Origin: Spinellus fusiger
Taxonomy: Eukaryota > Mucoromycota > Mucoromycetes > Mucorales > Phycomycetaceae
Assembly (NCBI GenBank): GCA_025094145.1
Contig: JALLLS010000058.1
Coordinates: forward strand, 167,827 to 231,826
Direction: 5' to 3'
DNA length: 64,000 nt
Positions within the stretch are counted from its first letter, which is position 1. Every line of letters begins with the position of its first letter. The notes under the pieces were generated by a model. It saw nothing but the letters and a program-made list of their open reading frames with translations, ran no database searches and was not told where the DNA came from. This document shows, one piece after another, positions 1 through 10,853 of the stretch. The translations under genes and the position numbers were made by a program.

Positions 1-1222
1 ATGGAGTTTTTAAAGGGTGATATGGAAAAGGCACTTCCTGGTGCTGCTAAACGTATTCTTGAATTAGCCCAACGCACTGTAAGTGTCTATAGCCTAGACT
101 CTCCTTTGTCCTCCTACACCGTCTCACCTGTTCATGCATACTTTAGTTCTCTTCCTCAGATCTTTCTTCTGATAGTCGCAAGCTGTCTTATTCGAGTAGC
201 ACTAGATCATCTAATATGCAAAAGTCAGCACCAGGCTCTCATGCCTCCATTTCCTCAGGTTCCTCTATTTTCTCCAACCTGAATTTGTTTGATGACGGTC
301 CAGAAACACCCACGACCATGAGCACCCACTTTCCACCTTCTATTGTTACTAGGTCTCTCAGAAACTCATTACGTAAAGCATTGAGCCAAAACTCGATCTA
401 CAGTGTGCATGTGACTGAGTTTGATCCACTGGAACTGGCACGACAGTTAACATTAATGGAAAGCAAACTCTTCTGTCAGATTCGTCCTAGTGAGATGATT
501 GGACAAGAATTCAAGAAAAAGGTCGGGTTCAGTACAGCTATTCATGTCAAAGCCATGATTCAAAGAAGTACACAAGTCACTAGTTGGGTCTCTGATTCTA
601 TATTGAAGGAATCAGACTCCAAGAAGCGTGTCCAAGTCATCAAGTTCTGGATCAAAGTGGGAGATGTAAGTTGTTATTTAAAGATAGATATACTTATTAT
701 CTTTAGAGCTGTCTTCAATTGAGCAATTACAATACACTGATGGCCATCCGATCTGCATTGGCCTCTACAAGTATCACTCGACTCAAGAAGACATGGGAAA
801 TTGTCTCTGTAAAATACAAAACAATGTACGAACTCATCTACCGTGCTACCGACTCCCAACGTAACTTTGCAGAGTATCGTCAGAGACTAAAGACTTCTGT
901 CGCACCCTGTCTTCCATTCCTGGGGGTTTATCTTACCGACATGACATTTATTGATGATGGAAACTCCTCCTACCGTGTGTCTCCTAATGGCATACAACTT
1001 ATTAACTTTGACAAGTATATTAAAACCACTCGTGTGCTGAATGCCATTGACCAGTTCCAGATTCCGTATCGTTTGGCCCAAATTGGTGAAATTCAGCGAT
1101 ACCTTTTGCACTGTTTAGAAACTGTTGAAAAAGATGACCAAGTTTTCTATGATCGAAGTCTTCAGATTGAACCTCGTGAAGAAGATGCAGATATTCGCAG
1201 TGTGACAGGCATTTTGGCGTAG
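1..1222 (+). CDS. Ras guanine-nucleotide exchange factor (CDC25-type RasGEF), 3' part
   Basis: The product catalyses GDP/GTP exchange on Ras-family GTPases at membranes. Exons read 1-78, 147-665 and 707-1222, joined by GT..AG introns of 68 and 41 bp; this gives 370 codons and a stop at 1220-1222. The RasGEF catalytic domain starts near FDPLELARQLTLMESKLF, passes through CQIRPSEMIGQEF and IQRSTQVTSWV, and crosses intron 2 at IKVGD/SCLQLSNYNTLMAI, which is the family's conserved core. It continues with SALASTSITRLKKTW and CLPFLGVYLTDMTFIDDG. A Ser/Thr-rich linker lies before the domain. The window starts with an ATG, but the usual upstream RasGEF_N region is not complete here, so the gene most likely begins outside the window. 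Family assignment is secure; which Ras it acts on cannot be told. Confidence 0.93.
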
Positions 1223-1904
1223 ATTGGGGTCTTGTTTTCATTTTACTCTTGCATTTTTTATTCTTTCTTTCTACCATTTCCTTTCTTTCTTAATAGGATG
1301 TACATTTTATTTTCATTGTTAAAAAAATAGACATACCTAATCTATTTTGATCAATCTATTGGGTAATACTAATAAAAAGGCAATATGTTACCTTTTGTAA
1401 CTGTAATGGTTGTGTTTATCTTACTGGAAATCAAACTATTAAATGATTTGATATTGATGTTATCTATGCCTTGGTACAGTTTATGGATTAATTCAATGAA
1501 TAGAAACAAACAAACAAATCACTCTAAAGTAGTCACTATAAAAGATGCCAGATTCTATTGTCTTTGAACTTGACTTGTATTCTTCTTTTGATATAGCAAT
1601 GTTTTTATGAGTTTCTATCTGATCCACTAAGAAAAGAAAGACTCACCAAAAAAAAGAGAAATCAGGCACAGAACACAAATGATAAAGATATTGCATCCTG
1701 TCTCTCTAAAAGAGTATGTTCAATTTCTCTCTTTTCTTTATTGAATAAAAGCCCTTGTCTTTTTTAGGTCTCTATTTAATCTACCTACTACACTGAGACC
1801 TCATGAAATACACGTCAAGATATACATGCATCACATACTACATCACATAATAAGATACTCTTATTAAGAAACAATTCTTTTATCACATGTTCCATCTTTT
1901 GAGT
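1223..1904. other. Intergenic, no gene seen
   Basis: AT-rich sequence downstream of the RasGEF gene. The only readable frames are short and have no recognisable domain. It holds the 3' untranslated region of the RasGEF gene; AATAAAAAG near 1371 could act in polyadenylation. Confidence 0.5.
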
Positions 1905-2000
1905 TCCATCTTTTGCATCAGTGACAGTTTGGCATCTCCGTTTCATGCTAGCAATGAGGTGGATGGTGACACTTTGATTCATTTCATCCAATCCCCTGCA
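1905..2000 (-). mobile_element. Tc1/mariner transposase 3'-end relic
   Basis: The stretch around 1913-1972 (GCATCAGTGACAGTTTGGCA and following) aligns by eye with the C-terminal coding end of the mariner copy near 56265-56320, where the reverse strand encodes ...RRCQAVIDAKG. About three quarters of the bases match over 60 bp. No open frame survives. It is a fossil fragment and orientation is taken from the better copy. Confidence 0.6.
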
Positions 2001-2267
2001 CTAAGATATCCTCCAGTCTTTCCTTATTGATAAAATTGCATACACTTTATTTTATTTTCACTGTAAGACCAAAGGTGCTCATAAACTCAAATAAGTCATT
2101 GCCTTGTGTCTTTTACTTTCTGGACTCTCTTTCTCATTCTTCTTTGTTATCTCATTCTGATTACAATAGTGTAAAGATGAATCTCCTTGAATAGAATTCG
2201 TCAGTACAACTCTTTTGATCTAAAGCATCATTAGAGAAAGAAGAAAAAGAACGCAGTGTTTGGAGCA

Positions 2268-2314
2268 TTTGTATTTGTATTTGTATTTGTATTTGTATTT
2301 TTATTTATTTATTT
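2268..2314. repeat. Microsatellite (TTTGTA)n then TTTA
   Basis: Five tandem TTTGTA units run into TTTA/ATTT units. A related (TTTCTA)n tract lies at 2813-2841. Confidence 0.95.
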
Positions 2315-2931
2315 AAAAAAAGTACCTCTGTTAAAATATAAGTGTGAGACTTCTTTTCTGTCATTTTCTATTCCTTGGAATAAGAAATCTGATGATAATT
2401 ATGATTTTAAAAAGTAGTATTGTATCTATGATTCCAGGGATTGATAGATAGTTTGTACAACAAAATACTATCTCAACTATTTTCGATCGAATTATTTTTG
2501 TAACTGTGTGTGTAATATATTCTGCCGTTGTGAACTAGAGTTGTCCTCCCTTTCTTTTTCTTTTTCTTTTCCATAAGCACAGAAATGGAGATGGGTGGAA
2601 TATTTATGAATACAAATTTTGGATCCCATGCAAAATAAAAATAAAAAATAATTTTTATCGTGGGAAATATATTCAGACAGCAACTGCAGATGATACAAGC
2701 CTTCTTGTAAGCTACTATTTAACAGCTCAAAGTATTTAACTTGTTTAGGGTATGGTATGCCAATCTTGCAATAAAGAGTGCATTTACTCTACAGGAACCT
2801 TTTATAGATACATTTCTATTTCTATTTCTATTTCTATTTTTATCAAATACTTTAGCTACACTATTTCAAGTAAATACATAAAGAAAGGATAAAGAAGATA
2901 GATACAATAAGCATTTGATATGTAGAATTAG
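2315..2931. other. Intergenic, no gene seen
   Basis: AT-rich sequence with the (TTTCTA)4 tract at 2813-2841 and no supported coding region. The longest frame (minus strand, about 2492-2698) is composition-biased and matches nothing recognisable. Confidence 0.5.
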
Positions 2932-3390
2932 ATGTTCGAAACTGATGAGTGTCAACATGGGAATACAGAACACCGAACGGATCAATGTCTTTCTATGGCG
3001 ATTATAATACTAAAAAGGAATACGTTCAGAAACTCGTACGATCCTGAGAACATAAACACAGCTATTCTACTAGCAGCTTCTGGTCTTTTAAAACGTGTTG
3101 ATACTAGGCAGCAAAAGAAAGATGAAAATAGTTTGGAAGTTTAGAATGTATTAACAGAAATCTTTTGATGATATATGAAAGTAGAGTTATTCTCATTCTC
3201 TTATCCACCACTAGCAACTTCAATGAACAAACATTCAACAATGGGCCCTGTCCTAAAATAGTGAATAGATGTAGCTTAATGAACACTCTATAGAAGCAGT
3301 AGTCGAGTAAACTAGACATGTTTGCCAGTTCACAGTATGTATCATCACACACAGTAGAAGAGTTAGACGGCATCGGTAGGATATACATTC
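2932..3390. repeat. Diverged copy of the unclassified repeat at 54/63 kb
   Basis: The segment GATCCTGAGAACATAAACAC...CTAGCAGCTTCTGG (about 3040-3110) matches, with many substitutions, 54085-54150 and 63555-63625, which read GACAATCCTGAGGACACAAA...CTAGCAGCTTCTGG. Weaker similarity continues to about 3240 (CTTCAATGAACAAACAT versus CCTCAATGAGCAAGCTA). This is the oldest-looking of three copies and all have the same orientation. Element class is unknown. Confidence 0.6.
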
Positions 3391-3691
3391 TCTGAGAATA
3401 AAAGGGTCATGGAATGGTTGGCATAACAAATAAATACACCAGGAAATAATCCCGATTGGCTACTGGGTGATCATATTTGTAAGGAACTGAAGATGTTGGT
3501 GGCAAACCAAGAAACTCTATATTTTAATTGTCGGTATATCTATCAGTAAATTAACATTACTAAATCATTAGATTCCAAAAAATAATCTCCGGAGAGTCCA
3601 TAGACAATCATTAGTCATCTATTCTTACTATGTAATAGGTTATCCAGTTTATTTAGACACTTTAGCATGGTACTTTTATTACATCCTTTCT
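3391..3691. other. Intergenic before the Fanzor element
   Basis: AT-rich sequence with no recognisable gene or repeat. Confidence 0.45.
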
Positions 3692-3739
3692 ACACACCAG
3701 GAGGTCTTTAGGATATAAAAGGAAATAGTCGAAATACAA

Positions 3740-3905
3740 TTGTTTAAGAAATAACATCGATTTGAAAAGGTGTGAAAATAAATTAAGATGTATTCATGTT
3801 AGTTCTTAAATAAAGATTATTATGTTGATTTACCTGTAAATATCTGAATCCCGAAGGAAACCACTTTCGATGTGGCGATATATGATATAATACGAATAAG
3901 AATAT
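3740..3905 (-). ncRNA. Candidate omega (guide) RNA / element-end region of copy A
   Basis: Non-coding segment between the Fanzor stop and the left terminus. It is about 95% identical by eye to 24405-24572 in copy C, although the flanking protein remnants have decayed. It holds a short hairpin, CCAC-7 nt-GTGG (3861-3875), next to a CCCGAAGG motif. In TnpB and Fanzor systems the guide RNA comes from just this place, 3' of the nuclease gene and running into the element end. Expression and exact ends are unknown. Confidence 0.45.
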
Positions 3906-3911
3906 CTATTC

Positions 3912-4570
3912 TTATGTGACTGTATAGATACCCTTTGATGCATTCACATCTCTGTTCTAAACAATTCCGCAACTTTGGCAAGCGCGGATATTGTTGAAAT
4001 TTACTAATACCTCAGTGAGGATATTTGTGTTGCAAGTATGGCAGATCTTGAGAACAAAAAAAGAAAACAAAACAGAGTAACTGTTAAAAGAGCTTTTCAT
4101 ATTGAGTGAGAGGTCAATCATGCTTACCCTCGATGTAAAGAACTCATCGACATCAACCAGAAGAAGATCACCACTCTTTTGTCTCTTTTTCAGTGATTGA
4201 TATAATATTCTTGTCAAACCAACACGATGGCCTTTGAACTTGACAGCATCCTTTCCTTTCATTCTTGCACCATAAGCAACAACTGGCAGCTTGGTAGGAT
4301 CATACTCCAATCCTTTTAGGTGCCAATAACCCTTTTCAATAATAGAATAGTAGTAAGAATAATTAGTTCGAGATGTATTAATGTACTCTATGTGTGTGTG
4401 TCGTATTACCCTTGCACTGGCACTTTCTTGCCTTTGTAATGGACTCACTGGGTTTACTATAGTAAAAATATATACAATAGAAACTGACTGACATGTCAGA
4501 CACAATAAACATATACAAACACTTACCAGATCACAACTGTTGGCTCTTATGCCAGACAAAGGCAAACAAA
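3912..4570 (-). pseudogene. Fanzor (eukaryotic TnpB-like RNA-guided nuclease), C-terminal part, pseudogene
   Basis: Fanzor proteins are eukaryotic relatives of TnpB and Cas12 that cut DNA with a RuvC fold guided by a transposon-derived RNA. The exon at 4128-4331 encodes LPVVAYGARMKGKD...GHRVGLTRIL...LLLVDVDEFFTSR, which includes the RuvC-II glutamate in VDEFFTS. An 81-bp intron (4047-4127) follows. Removing it joins TSR to ICHTCN, starting a Cys4 zinc ribbon (CHTC...CQSC) that leads into CGIV-stop-NRDVNASKG, the RuvC-III motif with its catalytic Asp. Another intron lies at 4332-4409 and probably one more near 4445-4525. The in-frame TAG replacing the Trp of WNRDVNA, and the missing N-terminal half, mark it as dead. 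The sister copy at 24573 keeps the Trp. Confidence 0.85.
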
Positions 4571-6687
4571 ATAAAGAGGGTAGAAGATATGGAGAAAAAC
4601 AGACAGTGTAGTTGGCAGGTTTCTATATCCGAACAGAAGAGAACAAAACTAAATTTCACAAGTCATTTGCTTAATCAGAACTACCAAAGTAATGCAGACT
4701 ACAACTCCATTCTAGAAAGAAAAAGAATTGCTTAAAGAACAGTTGCCCAGTTACTCATTGTGCTCAAATCGTGTGTTGTGTTCCTGTTCATGTACCCTCT
4801 TTGATTTCCCTAGACTAGCCTTTGTACTAATACTCTATTTCTTTGTCCCTGATAGAGACCAAACAACTACAGATTCATCTCTCTAGTGGTCCTGTTGATA
4901 ACCACAGTGCCCTTTATTACAGAATAAAGGATATATTTTACAAAGTTACATAGTATAGATCTTGAGGCTACTTTTATATATTTTTAAGCTATAAGGATCA
5001 AAGCTATACGATAATAACACCTCTGTAAATTCAGAGATGGATCTCATTCTCTTGTCCTATGTATGTTTCAAGGAAAGAGAGAAACTTTATTTACAACAAA
5101 ATCACTTTCTGGAATTCTATGGCCTTGAAATACAGGACCAAGATTATACACACTATAGGACAGGACAGTTACCCTTCCCAGTCTGCTTGGATGTTCTATG
5201 ATAGCCATAGCTATTAATTGAGAATAGCAAAATAGTAAAATTCATAGTAAAATTCATAGTAAAAGAAATGCCAAACTAATATAAAAAGTGTAGTTGTCTA
5301 CATCCATAATAAAATAGACTTTGATCCAAACAGCTTCCTAGAGTATAAACAAGATAATCTTTAGAGACTTGAGTAGCTGACTGTTTCTTATTCTCGACTT
5401 GTTTTCTTTGGTTGGCTAATGTGTTTGAAAAGATTCTTCTCACTGTCTGTCTGTTTTAGCATTGACTATGGACTGTGTAATTAAACACTATAAAGTTGGA
5501 TAAAAGGAAGGAGTAAACCTGACATTGCGACTCAATCACTGCATTTAATGTTTAACATGTGTTAACTATAAGCTCATAGTATTTGCAGTATGACACTGCT
5601 TAAGAAAGATGTATTACAGAACTTATAGAGTTAACTCTAGTGATTATTGTCCAGAAAAGAGAACCAAACTCACTTATATTAAGAACATTGTGTTCATTTA
5701 TTGACTCAATATTCATAATCACTTCAACAACTATCTTATTGTAACTGTTATTAACAATAGTACTTAATGATAACAGGGTATTGTTTCTAATACTGTCTCT
5801 TAGGCTCAAGCCAAATAGAGTGTGAATTGTTTGACATAAATTTTGACTTGTGAATTTTATGAGTGGAGGCTAGTGTATTCATTACCAGAATAGAGAAAGA
5901 AAGATTATTTGTTTTGATATTTCCCTATATTTGTTATTTCTCACACTTCACATACAACTTAACACCCGAGTACTCTTCAATATGAGCATAACTGAGCAAG
6001 GTGATGTGCTATTATTAACAAAGAGAAATAATAGAGAGAAGTTGTAGATACTACTAGAGGCTATTTTAGAAGTGAAAAAGGTAAGCAATGTCATCATCTG
6101 GGCTTGAGCTCATTGTAATCCATAAGACATAGTACTGATTCTTCTTCTAATAGATAATATATAGACTATTATTCTTAAGACAAGTATTAATTACAAGGTA
6201 AGCATACTATCTCTCTTATTGAATTATTACTAATAAACCCTTCTGTTATTATATAAGCTAAGTCTCTTCTCAAGTCAGTCCCAGGTGGTCTTCTTCCTTC
6301 TATACGGTCTAGGCTGTCTAGGGTATACTCCTGAGCATAGTTATCTATCTTCCAAAGATAAAGCATAAGGATTTTAGGGTATAGATTCTATTGCTATGAA
6401 GGAATATACCTAGAACAGCAGTAGCTATAGTAATAGTATGTTTTTAGCTACAGTATTTTTAGCTATATTATTACAATAAACAATTTTATTCACAAACAAT
6501 TCTATTCATAAACAATATATTTTATTGATAATACAATTTGATATTGAGGTATCCATAAAAAGTAAGAAAATTTTGGATACTCGCAAACCTTTGATTTCAA
6601 GCACAGTTTCATAAAAGGTAATAAATTTTAGATTTTAAAAGGCGAATATATCATCGCTTAAAGGCCAGAAAAATCTCCTGGTGTGTA

Positions 6688-7110
6688 GAGAAGAAATGTG
6701 GATATTTTACCCGATCTAATGACAAGACGGAAGCACCTTTTAGAGAGGTTCGGTCTACCCAATTCTTTGGATAATGAATTTTTCTTATCATGTTCTAAAG
6801 GGCGCTACCACGTTGTTTTATGCATATGGTTTTGCTCTGAAGTACTTTAAGCTGCATGATAAATGATCATATAGCCGTACTAATCGACCTATCTATTGTA
6901 TCCAGTAATAAGATCATGCCTGGCACCTGTTAAATAGCATTACAAGGTGTCAGTGTCATCTGATGTAGAGTTACATTCCTTTTTTTAAAAAAAAAAAGTT
7001 TAAATACAGGCTTTTAACCTAAAAGGAGGCGATAAGAAACAATCTCTATACAAATTGGAAAAGTTTATCGGACGAATGGATTTTCACAATAAATCGTTGC
7101 AGACTGCCGA
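6688..7110. other. Intergenic
   Basis: No gene or known repeat is seen. Poly-A and poly-T runs lie near 6980-7000. Confidence 0.45.
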
Positions 7111-8190
7111 ATGAGAGTTAATAATAATAAAGTAGACCTTATCCAAAACACTATTGGACACTTTTTAAGATATAACTATCAGAAACTCTATATGTCCTAT
7201 AAAGATAATCCTATCATTGTGCATTCATATTTATTCAAACTATTAAGTGTGCCTGGCAGTAATGGGAATAAAAACTCCCTTTATTTACTCTTAACAAGTA
7301 TATAGCATGATAAACTCATAGCTTTTATTATTATTATTATTATTCATCTTGTCAGTTTTTTTCTCATTTTTTTCTGTTAATAAGTTAGTCAACATATCAT
7401 TACAATAAAAACAAATATAAAGAATAGATAGAAGCCTGAATTCCTCAAACAATTATATGAACTCATAGATGCTACAAACACAATAGTTACACGCATATAT
7501 ATGCCCTCGCCAAATACATCTTTCTCAAGGAACTCAATGTCAATAACTCGTTTGATTCACACATACTTATCAATAAAGATTCCTTTGTAGAGGTTTTTTA
7601 TTATCAGTCGTTAGAAGACAGGTGTGGGATAGAAAAAAGCGAAGGTAGAGAATCGAAACTCAAGGCTATCACATTAGTATACCACGATCTAATTAAAAAA
7701 AACATATGGGTCTATACTATGAATAAGCTAATTATATTTCAACAAAGTTTACACATGTTCACCAATTAAGGAGGTTATTTGACAACTGATCTATGTACCA
7801 AGAACAATGGTAAAATAATAATAAAAAGTCCAATAGTAAAACGGAAGAAGATGAGCTCATTCCTATCAAAGACTTGATCAGTGGTGACTTATATCATAAA
7901 AATCAACTACTATTCATCACTTGGATATGTGACTTTCTACAAGATATTGACAGAGACCTTGAAGAACTTTTATTAGAAACAAATGATATTGATGGATTCT
8001 TCTACCATTTAGTGCTTTTATTGTCCGTTAAACATCTGCGCAAAAGATGAACAAAAGCAGCCTTGAAGACAGTACCAGTACTGCCAATGAGAAACAAAAA
8101 CAAATTTAACCCACCCTGGCGATCACTAGGATTATCTTATACAGTTAAGAATCTGTTTAAACAATCATCTACAAATCCTTAGGTGTGAAC
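7111..8190 (+). pseudogene. Decayed coding region of unknown mobile-element type
   Basis: Several plus-strand blocks look protein-like but are split by stops and frameshifts: VDLIQNTIGHFLRYNYQKLY (7130-7190), LYELIDATNTIVTRIYM (about 7455-7505), ELIPIKDLISGDLYHKNQLL then DFLQDIDRDLEELLLETNDI (about 7855-8000), and TVPVLPMRNKNKFNPP (about 8070-8120). Together they suggest one gene of at least 350 codons. Blocks such as ATNTIVTRIYM and LPMRNK loosely recall N-terminal parts of fungal Fanzor proteins, but this is an impression and not an identification. A different transposon protein is equally possible. Confidence 0.4.
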
Positions 8191-9329
8191 ACAAAACATC
8201 AATGAAATATCTATCTATTTTTTGTGACATATCTCAGAATTTTAGAGGCTGCAACGTAAGATTACAAATTGTTCAGTTCAATTTTTCTAATCGTTTAATT
8301 TTAGGTTAAAATCCTGTATCACAAATAGTATGAAAATAGCCATTGAAATGGTGTTTTTTTTTTGTTACCTCAAGACATTGATTATTTTTTAGATACAAAT
8401 AAATGATGCTTTATCCTTATACTTATTTGAAAGAAATTGTCTGTGGGGTCATTAACAACTGTCTATTGAAGCATTCATGCAAGTATTTTCCTGGTTTATA
8501 AAGTTTGTTAATGAGTTCTCAAAGGCAGAATCCGGGGTTCTTGATACATAATCTACAAAGTAGATCTCTGCCATATAGCATGGCTTAACAATGTTAACAT
8601 GTATTGGTCTCCCCAATACAGCTTTACACCAATACATAGTTGTTAAACTGAAACCATACTCTAAAAAAGAGTATCTTAGCAGAGACAGTAAGAATACTGC
8701 GATATCCGTGTGCATGATGTGGTGCTGAGAATGGTTGTACCTTAATTATGAAATGCAGCCATTCAACTTCAGAACAAACTTATCTTCTCAACATGATCTA
8801 ACATCACTAGTGTGTTACTGTCTTCTTATGCCAATGTAGATATAAATATAGTTTACATTTAATAAAACACAATCTTTAATGGAAACAGTAAATCAAGGTC
8901 GCATAACGCCTTGTTGTGGACGAATAAATATTTGAGACACTAATCACCTTGTTATTGTTAACAAAGTTTGCTTGAAATATCTATTCTTATTGATCAGATA
9001 GCAATAATAGCAGAGAAAGGTATAAATTTACAATAGACTTAGTGAAGAACATATACTCTTATGAAAAAGTCGCAGTAACTAAATAGAATATGGATGAATC
9101 CAAGTATGAGAGTATTTACGATAATGATACCTGATCATATAGATCTTCAACTATAGGATAAATAATTATATTTAAATAAAGTATACTATTTATTTATATC
9201 TTTGTTTAAAGTAGTTGCTATAGATATTTACCATTGTTGAGATAAAAAAAAATACTCGACCCCGAGTCATATTTATATTCAAAGATGTATAAATATGTGT
9301 TGTCTAACTGTAATTAAAGATACAATGCA
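8191..9329. other. Intergenic, no gene seen
   Basis: AT-rich sequence. An 87-codon minus-strand frame at 8452-8715 (starting near HTDIAVFLLSLLRYSF) has no recognisable domain and no matching neighbour exons, so it is not called a gene. Confidence 0.4.
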
Positions 9330-10290
9330 TTGTGGATTGTAAACAATATCTTTCAATTAGAGATTGTCAATCGTTTTGATGTAAACTTTACAACTGTGTC
9401 TTGCATCATAAAGAGATACAGAAAAATAAGAGACTTCAAGGCTAAAAGATTCACTGGAAACAAATCCAACTTTACTGAGAGAGATAAGAGAAAAGTATTT
9501 CTATATTATTTCAAGACACTAAAGGAACTCCACTAGAGCATCACCACTAAAGTGTTCATAATGGGATTTCAGAAGATGATAAAGAAAATTGGCTTATTTT
9601 TCTTACAGAGTGGTGAAGAGACCTACTCTTACCACTAATCACAAGAAAGTGAGACTTGACTAGGCTAAAGACCATATCCACTGGACCAATGAGCAGTGCT
9701 GTACCATCATCTTATTAGATGAGTTAAAGTACCAGCTCATCTCCAACAACAATTTTATTATAGAGATACGAAAGAAGAAAAAAGGGATGACCCCAAATAA
9801 TGATAAGGCCACTATGATGTTTGGTGGTAGTGATGTGATGGGGTGAAAAGACTATGCCCTTTACAGAGCAGCGTTGGTAACCCTAGATACATTGAGATTT
9901 TAAAAGAAGAATACCTTCCTGAGCTGACCCGCTTTTCTTAAATCAACTCAGAAATAGGTTATGTTCTTTAGAAAGATATTTGAAGAAGAAAAAAGTGCAG
10001 GACAGTAAAAGAATAGAAGAAAAAAGCGAGCATGATCACGAGAAAGAACTGGTCTTTACAAAACCCTGACCTAATATCCCTGTAGAACACCTTTGGGATA
10101 TTTTGAACCAAAAAGTTCAAAAGAGAGTGGCTGCCTCAATTACTTTCAGAGATTTAGAGGCTATCTTTTTTTTTGGATGGCAAAATAAAATAAAAATAGA
10201 GATGATCAACAACCTCACTGAGAGCATATCTCGAATATACAAGGCTCTCATTAAAGCAAGGAGTAGTAGTACCAGATACTAAGTCTTTTT
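9330..10290 (+). pseudogene. Tc1/mariner transposase relic
   Basis: The N-terminal helix-turn-helix is readable at 9330-9536: FDVNFTTVSCIIKRYRKIRD, then NFTERDKRKV. The catalytic core follows with several frameshifts and stops: RPTLTTNHKKVRLD (about 9620), WTNEQCCTIILLDELKYQLI (about 9685-9740, where an Asp-Glu pair stands at the usual SDESKF place), and KATMMFGGSDVMG (about 9810). The block NPVEHLW is recognisable only in degraded form near 10080-10110. Layout matches the transposase at 54716-55742. It is long dead. Confidence 0.8.
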
Positions 10291-10589
10291 GTCTAATAAA
10301 CTCATATCTATTATTCTGTTGAACTCAGACATGTTATGTATAATTTTAAAGTCTCTACTGTATGTTGAATGTATATCCTCATAATAAACGAGTAGAAGGG
10401 TATCATAATAAATGGAGTCAGAGAGTCTAAGACTTGCAAGCATTTCTAGAACTCACAGTATAATCAATAGACACACCACCAGTGTTACATAAAATAAATA
10501 GTTTAAAATGTTAATTGATATGGCTGTCTAATTAAATTTAATCTTTCTTTAAATCATTGGTCTTTTTACTAGTGTTATTATGTATTTAC

Positions 10590-10740
10590 ATAAAAACAGA
10601 GAGAGTCTTGATACTCGCTAAATGGTATACTATTTTTATAGCAGATTCACGCTTATCTTTATTCATTCTATAAAAGGTAAAAAAGTCTATATCTAATCGG
10701 CGACTATAAACAGTTAAAGACCAGAATACTCTTGGGTGTA
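10590..10740. mobile_element. Solo right end of a Fanzor-family element (copy E)
   Basis: GATACTCGCTAAATGG...CATTCTATAAAAGGTAA...TTAAAGACCAGAATACTCTTGGGTG|TA aligns with the last 150 bp of copy A (6541-6687: GGATACTCGCAAACC...TCATAAAAGGTAA...TTAAAGGCCAGAAAAATCTCCTGGTGTG|TA). No matching left end is seen nearby, so it is a truncated fragment. It lies about 110 bp upstream of the NUFIP1-like start and may contribute to that promoter region. Confidence 0.65.
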
Positions 10741-10853
10741 TGAAGTAAGAAGATGAATCCCCGATACATACAGGTCTATATTTCATGTTACACACACTTC
10801 AGCGGAAAGATTCGAATTGTTTTGTTTTATTGCTTCGTCTTTCTTCATTCCTC

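Larger units (their letters stand above)
3692..6687 (-). mobile_element. Fanzor-bearing TA-flanked transposon, decayed (copy A)
   Basis: The left end reads TA|CACACCAGGAGGTCTTTAGG and the right end reads CCAGAAAAATCTCCTGGTGTG|TA, so the element has CACACCAGGAGAT-type inverted ends bordered by TA on both sides. The Fanzor gene lies on the minus strand in the left third. From about 5440 to the right end the element is homologous to the shorter family members at 22751, 24364, 39528 and 57361. The segment between about 4600 and 5440 gives no clear protein; it probably held the N-terminal part of the Fanzor gene, now unreadable. Length is about 3.0 kb. Terminal inverted repeats and TA flanks are what Tc1/mariner-type transposition leaves. 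That reading is inference from these ends and those of the sister copies. Confidence 0.8.

Noticed and set aside
5037..5201. 54-codon plus-strand frame inside Fanzor copy A
   Set aside because: Opposite strand to the Fanzor gene, short, no homologue in the sister copies; protein-like look may be chance.
3692..6687. IS607- or IS605-type origin for the Fanzor element
   Set aside because: Those elements lack terminal inverted repeats and TA duplications and carry a serine or HUH recombinase; here five copies share inverted CACACC ends next to TA and no recombinase is readable.
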